Shown: piece by piece, positions 44,626 to 54,000 of the stretch
Layout of the letters: each line of letters starts with the position of its first letter
Numbering within the stretch: the first letter of the stretch is position 1
Assembly (NCBI GenBank): GCA_012934845.2
Contig: WNNJ02001975.1
Coordinates: forward strand, 51,052-115,051
Origin: Pomphorhynchus laevis
Lineage: Eukaryota > Acanthocephala > Palaeacanthocephala > Echinorhynchida > Pomphorhynchidae
Direction: 5' to 3'
DNA length: 64,000 nt
The notes under the pieces: model-generated
What the model was told of the DNA's origin: nothing
Databases searched by the model: none
Seen by the model: the letters and a program-made list of their open reading frames with translations, nothing else
Translations under genes and position numbers: made by a program

Positions 44626-45790
44626 AATAACTCTATCGAAAGCATTCGATAGAGTTATTCACAATTGCTAGTGAACAAATTATCTAACATTGGTGCACGG
44701 GGCTCTTTGTTACGCTGGATTCAATCATTCCTAATCAACCGCTCGTTTGCAGTACGCATAAGCCATTGTCTTTCTGGTTACTCAATGATGACGACAGGCG
44801 TCCCGCAGGTATCGGCCATTAGTCCGACTCTCTTTAATATATATGTAAATGATATTACAAACAACTTGACGTCGGAATGTGTTACCTATGCAGATGATAT
44901 TAATGTTTGGTGGCGATCATTGATGATTCCGATGTTAGCGCTCTTCAAAAAGACCTGGATTCCATAAATAAATGGTGTATATCTAATGGGCTGATGATAA
45001 ATGCGACTAAATGTAGACATATGCGGATCGGCTCCCCAGACATTCGTTGCTCTTATAAAATTGGAAACATGTCGATTGATTCTACAGATAAAATCGATGA
45101 TTTAGGGGTATCTACGCTTAATACGCTCGATATGAGCGCTCACGTAAATAAAGTTTCGGCCAATTGCCGTCGTACTATTGTCATCATTAGACGATCTTTT
45201 GGATCACTAGAGGCATTTAGCTTTAGAATAATATACAAGGCCCTCATCGAATCTCGAATGCTATACGCATCTCCCATCCACATCTGTGCAAGAACATTGT
45301 GGCTTACGAATCAATTCTCCGGTCGGCTACCCGTCTTGTTCCCACTGTCAAAGACCTGCCGTTTGACCAGAAGTTAGAAATCCTAGGTGTTTCAACGGTT
45401 TGTGAAAGTTTGGTAAAAGCTGATCTTATGCTGGTATGGAGGGCAATTTTATCGCTCACTCATCCCCTCAACTTTATGTTTTGCCTACGTAACTCTGAAA
45501 AATTACGTGGACATCGACTAACGCTCAAACATCGTAGAAAAGTCCATCGACACTATCAGGATATCAGAGATCGAGTAATAAACAGTTGGAACAGACTCCC
45601 GTCATCTGCAATTGAATGCCGGAACATCCGAGAATTTCGGCGTGCGCTGAACAGTGTATCGCTCTCATAGGAAGTCGAACCTGATTTGGATTTTTTTGTT
45701 TTACTAACATTGTACTTTTTTACATTAAGATCCAGCCAAACGAGCCACCGCTCATCGGCTGTTGTATACTAATAATAATAAAATTATTAT
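44626..45790 (+). mobile_element. LINE RT and 3' end, with 5' foldback
   Basis: The copy starts in motif A (LSKAFDRVIHNCL). Then follow ARGSLLRWIQSFLINRSFAV, motif B TGVPQVSAISPTLFNIYVND and motif C TYADDINVW, with both aspartates present. Next are INKWCISNGLMINATKCRHM, KIDDLGVST, the thumb YESILRSATRLVPTVKDLPF and a WNRLPSSA end (stop about 45,668), and the 3' tail ACGAGCCACCGCTCATCGGC followed by TGTTGTATACTAATAATAAT. A perfect 15-bp inverted repeat (44,626-44,659) sits at its 5' edge. Frame changes occur near 44,910 and 45,300. Confidence 0.75.
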
Positions 45791-45939
45791 TATTTTTTTA
45801 ATATTTTTTTTATATTTTTTTTAATGAATAAAGTATTATCAATAGACAATTGTTTTAAACGTACCATTGAAAATTGCAGGCTAAATGTTTTCTTATGAGG
45901 TGAAATACTAATAATAATAGAATTGAGATGAATCTATAA

Positions 45940-46190
45940 AAAAATATTTTGCTCAAAGCCACACGCCTCGTACCTACCACTCGCCAGCTTCCATTTACAT
46001 CAAGACTCGCAGCACTAGACGTATGTATGGTTAAAAAGTCTCTTAGGAGATAAGATTTTATGTTCGTGTGGCAGGCTCTCACAATACAAAGAGAACACAT
46101 GGAACATATTTGTAGAAAAATATTCAAAATTCGCCATTCGAATAGACTGAGTGGTCATCACCTCACTTTAAAGACGCATCCTTTTTAAAG
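45940..46190 (+). pseudogene. LINE family B RT thumb scrap
   Basis: The plus-strand reading ATRLVPTTRQLPFTSRLAAL is followed by VKKSLRR, a stop, FMFVWQALTIQREHMEHICR and HSNRLSGHHLTLKTHP. It aligns with 30,970-31,200 (ATHLVRTQRKLSFIFRLHAL...FVWTALNVQ). It is joined directly to A2 sequence at about 46,190. Confidence 0.65.
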
Positions 46191-46920
46191 TTTTCCTAAA
46201 CTTCCATTTCGACAACCGCCTTTAACTTAAATCTGTTTTAGCAATAAGGTTCCCTCATCTACCTTGATTATCAGCAACCTCCGTCAAATTCGTAGATTTA
46301 TCGATTTCTCTTGTATGACTCTCATATCTTCTCTCTTATTCTCAAGACATGATTACTGTCTTAGTCTATTTTCCAACTCACCTAAATCAACTATTCTTCC
46401 ACTACAACGCATTGTCAACGCAGCCGTCCGAATTCTCCTCCGTCTTCGTCGTTTTGATCATACATTCTATCATCTTGCTTCTCTCAATTTGTCTTATGTC
46501 AATTATTAATAAGAATCACTCGATTCTTCTCCATCGTTTTCGTCATGATTATGGCTTCTCTTTACCCACTGTATCATGGTTTTCTTTATATCTATCAAAC
46601 CGTACTTTTCGCGTTTGTTCTTACTTTTCTCTTTCCCATCCTTCTTCCATCCGTCCGGTGTTCCACAATTTTGCTTATTAGGCGCTTTGATTTTCCTTCT
46701 TCTCGGTGATTTGTCTTCTACTTCTCATACATATAACTTCCATGTTATGTAATATGCTGATGACATTCTCGTCTATGTTCATGCACCTGTTTATCGTATT
46801 CACGATCTTAGTGTTTCGGCTTCCGACTGCCTTGTCTCAATTTCCAATCATCTTTCTTCCCTTCGCCTTTCTCTGAATCCGAATAAATCCAAAATAATGT
46901 GGATCCTTCCTCGTATTGTT
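46190..46920 (+). mobile_element. LINE A2, copy 4, blocks in permuted order
   Basis: The part at 46,190-46,503 is the A2 thumb (FHFDN-like start, NLRQIRRFIDF, SNSPKSTILPLQRIVNAAVR, RRFDHTFYHLASLNL). It is followed directly at 46,505 by the RT core, which should precede it: NHSILLHRFRHDYGFSLPTV, motif B remnant, YVMQYADD-like text, KSKIMWILPR ending at about 46,915. The order thumb-then-core is reversed relative to all other copies while both parts stay on the plus strand. Confidence 0.7.
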
Positions 46921-47722
46921 AAATACAATATTATTTAATTTCAATAGTAGTCAATTTCATTAGTATTAAAATTGACATCCCTCACAATTTCAATGTTGTT
47001 AATACCAAATGTTCTCGTATAGATTTATAATTTTACTAAAAGCCAAATGAAAGATTTTACACTGGTCTGTATAATTTCCCAGTACAATACATTGATCCGT
47101 ATAATTTCCCAGTACAATACACTGATTTGTATAATTTCCCATACAAATACACTGATCCGTATAATTTCCCAGTACAATACACTGATCCGTATAATTTCCA
47201 TGACCAATACACTGATCCGTATTATTTCCCGGCCAATAGATTTGGAATTATTAATTAGTTTGTTCTAATTATGTAACACTATTAATACCAACAATTATGG
47301 TTATAAATTCTGGTTACTATACCAACGGGGTACAAATTTAGCTCTAGGTTGTATCTACGTACTCGAATGTAGATTTGGTATTTTTGCTGGCAATCGATTG
47401 AACAAGTGTTGAAAATATTTTTACGTAAAAAAGCATAGTCGCGAATCAATTGCATTAAAGGCTAGAGCACATAATGTCTAATGTTGCAATCTCATGTGAA
47501 TGTTCTGGTTATCATTTCCGATTATTAATACAGATTGTTAATATGTCTGGTATCGAAATATTGAAATCAATTTCAAAATTTATATACTAAGAATACTGTT
47601 TCATCTTAACAGTATTTAAAATTCAAGCAATTAGCCAATATCAAATAGAATATCAATTAGCAAATAGAAACAAGAATATAATTTTAATTTTGAAAATTAA
47701 TTGAGCAAATACAGAAGAGCTT
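46920..47722. repeat. 30-bp minisatellite and AT-rich spacer
   Basis: The unit ATAATTTCCCAGTACAATAC followed by ACTGATCCGT repeats about 5.5 times at 47,071-47,236, with small variations. The unit length, a multiple of three, leaves frames open on both strands, but I see no reason to call a gene. The rest up to 47,722 is AT-rich with no coding signal. Confidence 0.8.
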
Positions 47723-48748
47723 TTATAACTTCCACGCTAAGGTGCTTATTTGTTTCTGTGGAATGTTAAAAGGGTTAATTTCTTTATGCAGTTCTTGTAG
47801 CTCTGTCAGCTTTTCATGATACTTCCACACCTGCTTACAACATTGATTTTCATGGAAATTAATCTGTTTAGTGGAATTCTGAGCGGAATAGTATGTTCTA
47901 GTCCGCTCCAACCTATTATTACTGTCGGCAACGTTCTTATTTGCTACTTTTAATTCTGTTTGTAGTGTTTTGGATTGTTCAACAAGTCGTTCATGTTCCT
48001 CTACAAGTATCGAATATTGTCTCTCTTCTTTGTAAATATTTGACCGAAATGCTCGCAGATACTCACGTGATACATCTCGCCTTTGCTGGCAAACCATTTG
48101 TTCTACCATCAGATCGAAGCAGTCATGATAAAAATCTAGCTCTCCGGTCATCTTGCTGGCCTTTAGAACGTTGAACTTTTCGGTTAACGTCTGAAAATGT
48201 TTCAGCCGCGCAGATACTTCGTTAGTCATCCGATGAAATCGATCGGTAAAGTATTCAACATTATCGGAAATCTGCATAGCAAATTGTTTTACATTAGCAT
48301 TAGCTTCCCCAATATCACTTGATAATCTTCCCAACGTCGGTAAGTTATCTAGCTCACCAAGTAATTGTTGAAAAGGCAGAAGCGTATATTCTGCTAGTCT
48401 AGTTAATGTCCTACTCTGTTTATCTTGTAAATAGGTTTCTTTGAAGTAAATTTCTATAAGATTAAGTATTCGGTACGCTGCTGAATACTTAAAATCAAAT
48501 AAAACATAAAAGTCCGGACTATGTAAAGAACACGACGTATCGGATACTCGTGACCGTATATGATTCATCCTTAATGAAAATGTACTTTTCGGTCTAAGCA
48601 CTTTGCCAATTTCATCTTCGTCATTATCAAGTAGAAACTTAAGAACTAAATTGTCAATTTCAATCAGATCCCTTGACATCCATGGGTTACGAACTATGTC
48701 GATTTTACTGTCTCCAGACGAATAACTTAACAGTGAACTTGTCGACAT
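47723..48748 (-). CDS. Unrecognised coiled-coil protein, 341 codons
   Basis: A single open frame starts at the ATG at 48,748. The frame extends 21 codons further upstream, but only to a TTG, so I take the ATG. I do not recognise the family. The N-terminus (MSTSSLLSYSSGDSKIDIVR) is Ser-rich. The middle (about residues 80-170) is mixed helical with DFKYSAAYRILNLIEIYFKE and PTLGRLSSDIGEANANVKQF. The C-terminal half (about 190-300) is strongly charged and heptad-like (EERQYSILVEEHERLVEQSK, LQTELKVANKNVADSNNRLE), a predicted coiled coil. There are no RT or transposon motifs, and codon use looks ordinary compared with the decayed elements. A host structural or scaffold-type gene is the likeliest reading. 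It might have further exons upstream, which I cannot see. Confidence 0.55.
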   Translation of the reverse strand: MSTSSLLSYSSGDSKIDIVRNPWMSRDLIEIDNLVLKFLLDNDEDEIGKVLRPKSTFSLRMNHIRSRVSDTSCSLHSPDFYVLFDFKYSAAYRILNLIEIYFKETYLQDKQSRTLTRLAEYTLLPFQQLLGELDNLPTLGRLSSDIGEANANVKQFAMQISDNVEYFTDRFHRMTNEVSARLKHFQTLTEKFNVLKASKMTGELDFYHDCFDLMVEQMVCQQRRDVSREYLRAFRSNIYKEERQYSILVEEHERLVEQSKTLQTELKVANKNVADSNNRLERTRTYYSAQNSTKQINFHENQCCKQVWKYHEKLTELQELHKEINPFNIPQKQISTLAWKL

Positions 48749-48779
48749 AAACTTTATTGTGAATTGAAATTTACATAAA

Positions 48780-50380
48780 TCAAGCAAACTTGATTTTTTA
48801 ACTAAGCACAATATTCAAAAAGCGCCAAGTTTTATGAACAAAGGAACGTTGAGAAAATATACCTTGCAAAATCTCTGTGTAGCAACTCATTTTAAAATTT
48901 GGTGATAACGCCAACATATTTAAATAAAATAATTATTCCGATTTTCGTAAGCCTATTAAGTTATTTGTTTTGCTAATTGCATAATCGCGGAAACCTAAGA
49001 ATGGCGTGACAAAATAGGTTTGATATTGACACTTGAAATTAAAGCAGCTGATAAAATATATTTTCTGGGCAACTCAGTTTGAATATTTTTGGACGTACCA
49101 ATTGGGCTATATATTTTTTTCAATAATCAATATAACCATTTTAATAATAACGCAATTAAAATTAAGGTGTTTTTTTAGATTAACATTTGTTTAACAGTTA
49201 CATTAAGTTTTTAAACAAAATCATTGTCTAGCACTGCTAATAATGCTAAAGGTGTTGCCGCGCCACACTGCTAAGCCTAGTCTTTGCTTTAACCACAACG
49301 ACTTACGTGGTTCACCCATTGTAGACTGAATTCTCTATCCGATTTCCTTTAAGGTTTTTTCCAATAAAGATTTCGATTAGCTAAAAAGGATCTCGTTTGC
49401 CTTTCAAACAATATCCTTTTGCATATATCTTGACTTCAAAAATCATTCGAGATTTCATAAAGAATTAATAATTCTCGCTCGCCAAGGCTTTACTTGTTAA
49501 AGCCTTTAGCCGATACATCATTTGAATATCCGTGTATAATTTTATGTATATTAAATTTCCCAATGTATGAATTTTCATATATGAATTTAGTGCTTCCTCG
49601 ACAGCTGCATTCTGATGAATAAAGTTTAGCCAAAGTTTAATCAAATTGAACAAACATTTGGATGTTATATGTGATAATTCTGTTTTATTTAAAAAACAAT
49701 ACAGTCGCATAAAGTTTTATTTTTGATAATTAAGTGATTTTGTAGACTTGCACTTCGCGGAAATTAACGAAAATGCGTAGCAAGTAATCCCTGTTTGTAC
49801 ATTTAAGGTATAAAGTCACATATTGAGTATAATCTTTGAAGATTGCGCATTTTAACTTATTTTCTTTACTATCTCTCAAAGCCATATGAATGAGATCTCC
49901 TCATAGGGATGAAGATAGCTATAAGGATTTCTTAACTCTATTATTTACACTTGGTTGTACGCTATAACGGTTTAAACATTGGACAAAAAATAAATTTAAA
50001 ACTAAATTAATTTTGTATTGATTGAAGTGAAATTTACTTGTAGTAGTTCATATAAAATATAATTTTACTTTTGCTTAATATTTGGAATTATTGCGAAATT
50101 ATTATTAAAGGCCATAAAAATAATGTAATAGACCATAGAAGGCTGAAATTACTATTATGGCGTGCAAAAGCAAGAATATCATAATAATCTACAAATGAAA
50201 ATGGCACGAAACCAATATTATAACCCTTTATAAATAATATACCTAAATTTGAATTTCATAAACTTTTGTAAACTTTTATAAAAACAATAGCAAACAGTTA
50301 TGGAATTCTTGCATCTAGCTAATTAAAATTTATCAAAGTTTCACATAATTCCTAAAAATCAAAGTTTTGAAACTTTATAT
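48780..50380. other. Spacer between the coiled-coil ORF and SDHC
   Basis: Mostly AT-rich without recognisable elements. One small minus-strand frame from an ATG (49,710-49,465, 81 codons, MRLYCFLNKTELSHITSKCL...ALASENY) has no family I recognise and could be a chance frame or an exon. No LINE or Penelope sequence was noticed here, unlike most of the window. Confidence 0.4.
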
Positions 50381-50399
50381 GAATCGGTAAATCCAAACA

Positions 50400-53067
50400 T
50401 CAATCCACTTCTGGTTGCTTACATATTAAGACGTTACCCTTTGTATCACATTTCGGTTTCAAGTTTGCAATCCATAAAGCAATTCCAACCGAGGTAAATA
50501 CAACAAGCATTCCAGCTGTCAAAAAGGTTTTCTTTTGAAAACCATATCCAGTATCCCAAATCTGACAAGACATAAATTTAATTATTTCATCGAGTTTTAA
50601 TTCAATATTTAATAAATATATATTATAATATAAATTGACAATTAATTAAATTTAAAATTAAATTAGTTTATTTAATAAAAATTAATTATTGATTTAATTA
50701 AAATTATGCCTTTTATTTCTAGGCAAATAAATGGTGTTTCAATGGAGATAATAGTAGCCCAATTATAGTTGACATATTTTTAAGCTTTATAGAATATTAA
50801 TTTATTCATAATGGTGTAAAAAATAGATATAAATTATATAAAGATATAAAATATATGGTTTGATATATTGATGATATATGGTATTTTACTTTAATAGTTT
50901 TTATCCAATAAGTGAATGTATTTATTCAGGTAGCCTTATTCTTAATAAAACCAATATTGATGATAAAGAAGGTGGATATCTAGATATGAGCATTAAATTA
51001 ACATCAATTAAAACTACTTTTAATTTATATCGTAAAGATGGCATATTTAAATTTGCAAGAAACATACTTTTGCATGAGCATTCATGCATACCATATTAAA
51101 TATAATACATTAGATAATGAAATTTTAAGAATTGCAACAATTTTTAGTCATTGTAATTAATATTTGTTTTATACATTGTTTTATACATGTTTCGATACAT
51201 TGATGATATACGTGTATTTAATTCTAATAATTTTTATTCAATTAGTGCACAAATTTATCCAGAAAGCCTTATTCTTAACAAAACCAATATTAATGATAAA
51301 GAAGGTATATATCTAGATATGAACATTAAATTAACATTAACTAAAACTACTGTTAATTTATATCGTAAAGATGACATATTTAAATTTACAAGAAACATAT
51401 TTTTGCATGAGCATTCATGCATACCATATAATATAAAATATAATACATTAAATAATGAAATTTTAAGAATTGCAACAATATGTAATGATATTAGCTTTCT
51501 TAAAAATCATTTAAATTAATAGATGCATATTTTAAACTAAGTTACTATCTTAGTTTAAAAGATAAAATTGTAAAATATATAAATAATAAAAATAAATTTA
51601 AGCTCTTAAGCGGAAATTTTATGGATAGTAAAATATACTATTTATAAAAATCTTATATTTAAATAAGATTTTACACTAGATAATCAAATTTTATCAGAAT
51701 ACATCATACACTGGAATATATAGGAGAAAACATAAAAACTATAATATAAATAAAACTAAAATATATAAATCATCAAAATATTATTAAGAATAAATTTAAT
51801 TTATTTTCATATAAATGTGAAATATTAAATTAATTATATGTTTATTTTTTCACACATGTATATAATTAATACATAATTACAAAATGATTATATTTCCAGA
51901 AATACAAATTTTTATTTCAAAAGGTCATACAAAGTAAATTGCCAATCATTTTGTAAAGAAATTCCAATACGAATTTCACTACCAAAACGATCGTTAGAAT
52001 GAGCGTGTGTGTTAACTGGCGGATTATTAGACTGTGCAATAAGATTAAAAATTCATCTGGGTAGTAAATCCATTAACTGATATAAAATTACATAAAAATG
52101 TGAAATTCCTGAATTAATAATTGCAATTTATGCGCATTTATTTTATAATTTTAATCAATTTAAATTTCTATAAAAGCAATACATTTTCAATTGTTGAATG
52201 AAGGTTCAAAAGTTCAGAATTTATAACTAATTAAGTCGACTAATGAGACAAATCTGTAGTGATTAGTATACTAAGGTCGAAACGCCCCATTAGGGGGCTA
52301 CCCTTCTGTGGTAGGCATATTCCGGGATAAGCTTCCAGACGAAGTTTGTAAAAAGCAGGTTTACGCTTTCCTGTTTGTGTCAATTAAAAAATTATTGAAA
52401 TTCTTTCTGATTAATTAATTTATAACTAATTAAATTGCATTAACTCGTATTTTGTTAACTCGTATTAACTCTTTTATAGTTTTATGTTTAATATTATTAT
52501 AGTTTGCTATTTATTAGTTTTAGCTCATTAGGGTACGCTCAAACTAAATGATTGAGACGTTGTTAACGTTAGTTTAAGAGGTTTTAAATTTTGTTAATTT
52601 TGATTTGTTGACGTCTAAACCACTTACAGCGTGTCTAATTCCATATACAATATGATAGCATAAAGGCCACACAAACAGTGCTTTCATAGCCATAAATAAG
52701 CTCGGATGTAATGAGAGGTTCTGTATAAAATCTACAATTTCTTGTGAATGTCCTGTCGCTACATAAATAGCCACTGAAAGCCCGTAAGTAGTCAGAGACA
52801 TTAGTACCCCTGTTGCTCTATGGGATCCAGATGTCAATGAGGTTATCGGCCATTTGTAAATAAGAAAGTGAGGTGAGACAGGTCGTCTTAGCTTTTCATT
52901 TCTTTCAATATATGGTGAAATCGTTGAAACTGTAGATAACGGCATCAAGTGAGTTGGTTTGCTAAATAATTAAAAGCTGTAATTGCGTTAAAATCAATTT
53001 ACGCTTACCCAGCAAGCGAATATAGTGGTCTTGTTATGAAAAACCTAGCCAGATTTGAGCTAATCAT
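50400..53067 (-). CDS. SDHC: Succinate dehydrogenase cytochrome b560 subunit, mitochondrial (three exons)
   Basis: SDHC is a membrane anchor of respiratory complex II; with SDHD it binds haem b and ubiquinone in the inner mitochondrial membrane. Exon 1 (53,067-53,009) gives MISSNLARFFITRPLYSLA, an arginine-bearing presequence. Exon 2 (52,961-52,628) holds RPVSPHFLIYKWPITSLTSG and HRATG (quinone-site Ser/Arg region), a membrane segment, and PLCYHIVYGIRHA with the haem-ligand His. Exon 3 (50,561-50,400) begins IWDTGYGFQKK, has a third membrane segment (GMLVVFTSVGIALWIA) and ends in KQPEVD. Junctions: GG/GTAAGC to TTTAG/C, and GCT/GTAAGT to TTGTCAG/ATT. All phases agree, giving 184 residues, close to the family's usual 170. 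Intron 1 is only 47 bp; intron 2 (2,066 bp) holds Penelope-like fragments. Confidence 0.88.
50720..51545 (+). mobile_element. Penelope-like family D, copy 3, in SDHC intron 2 (antisense)
   Basis: Two C-terminal RT blocks lie in tandem. The first (about 50,730-51,110) begins with a GGN-SPI-like motif B remnant and has ILNKTNIDDKEGGYLDMSIK and LYRKDGIFKFARN. The second (51,187-51,525) begins at the catalytic box MFRYIDDIRVFNSNNFYSIS and has GIYLDMNIKLTLTKTTVNLY and HSCIPYNIKYN. They differ in sequence, the second being closer to the other copies. Both are broken fragments lying on the strand opposite to the gene. Confidence 0.65.
51545..52570. other. Remainder of SDHC intron 2
   Basis: AT-rich intron sequence without recognisable coding content. 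A more GC-rich patch at 52,265-52,380 (GCCCCATTAGGGGGCTACCC) has short inverted pieces but no RNA gene I can identify. Confidence 0.45.
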
Positions 53068-53069
53068 TA

Positions 53070-54000
53070 TTGTTGTAAATCAAAGTACAATTCGATCTAT
53101 AATCCAATTTATGTTAATTCGTTAATTTCATGACAGATGATTGAAAATTCAATTTTATTAGTTGAATATAATTTATAAGTAATTTTAATTATAATAAAGT
53201 AATAGATGTATGAGACAATCGATATCAAGCGGTTGATAAATCTGTCCGTGATAATATCAAGTAAAAATTAACTTTAAATATTAATTGCTTAATTTAGTAA
53301 AATTAAATTGCTAGTTTATTAAATTTTAAATTGTCTAATTTAGTAAAAATTAAATTGTTTGGTTATTTATTAGTAATACAATTAGTTCAGGTAACATTAA
53401 ATAAACTACAAAACATATCTTCTTACTGATGATGTTTAGGCAAATATTGCACTTAGTATCCATTTTAACCTTATTCGATAAATTTGCAATTTTCCATATT
53501 TGCTGAGCACTTTAGCTACTTCCACGATGCACTTTAGCTCTTTTTGTGTTCACTTCCATGCTGTTTAGGTTCTATCAGGTTTTATAAATATGTTTTCTGT
53601 TCTAAAAATAGTTCTCAAAGTTTATTTCGCTATAGAAAAAATTTAAGATGAGTCACTTTTGCCGACAATGACGTTAAACGCAAACGAATGATAAATAGAC
53701 AACCAAATTATGTTTTTTATCAAAATATTACAGTTTTATTAAAAAGACGTTTTTTTTTGTAACTTGCAACTTACATGTGTCTTATTCACTCTCATTAGAG
53801 ATCAAAATGCTTTGGTGTCAAAAGAAGTTTATTAAAGATCAAATCAGCTAACTAAGTCTACGTATTTAATATAATTATAAAATAAACAAAACATAATAAT
53901 GCTAAATCAAAATTCAATAATCAAATAATAAAATAAATAATTGTTTTTAGATTTTTTATAATTTAAATCAAGTTAAAATACAAAATTGAAATTTAAAATA
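53070..54000. other. SDHC upstream region
   Basis: No gene was recognised upstream of the SDHC start codon. The region is AT-rich. No clear TATA box or other promoter element can be singled out by eye. Confidence 0.4.

Noticed and set aside
47025-47207. Repeat protein in the minisatellite (MVMEIIRISVLYWEI...)
   Set aside because: It is a by-product of a 30-bp tandem unit with no supporting coding context.
52265-52380. Possible small RNA gene in the GC-rich patch of SDHC intron 2
   Set aside because: I could not find a tRNA cloverleaf, snoRNA boxes or another recognisable fold by eye.
53405-53580. Alternative SDHC first exon starting MDTKCNICLNII with a GTAAGAAG donor
   Set aside because: Its phase does not match exon 2. 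The 53,067-53,009 exon matches in phase and gives a typical mitochondrial presequence.
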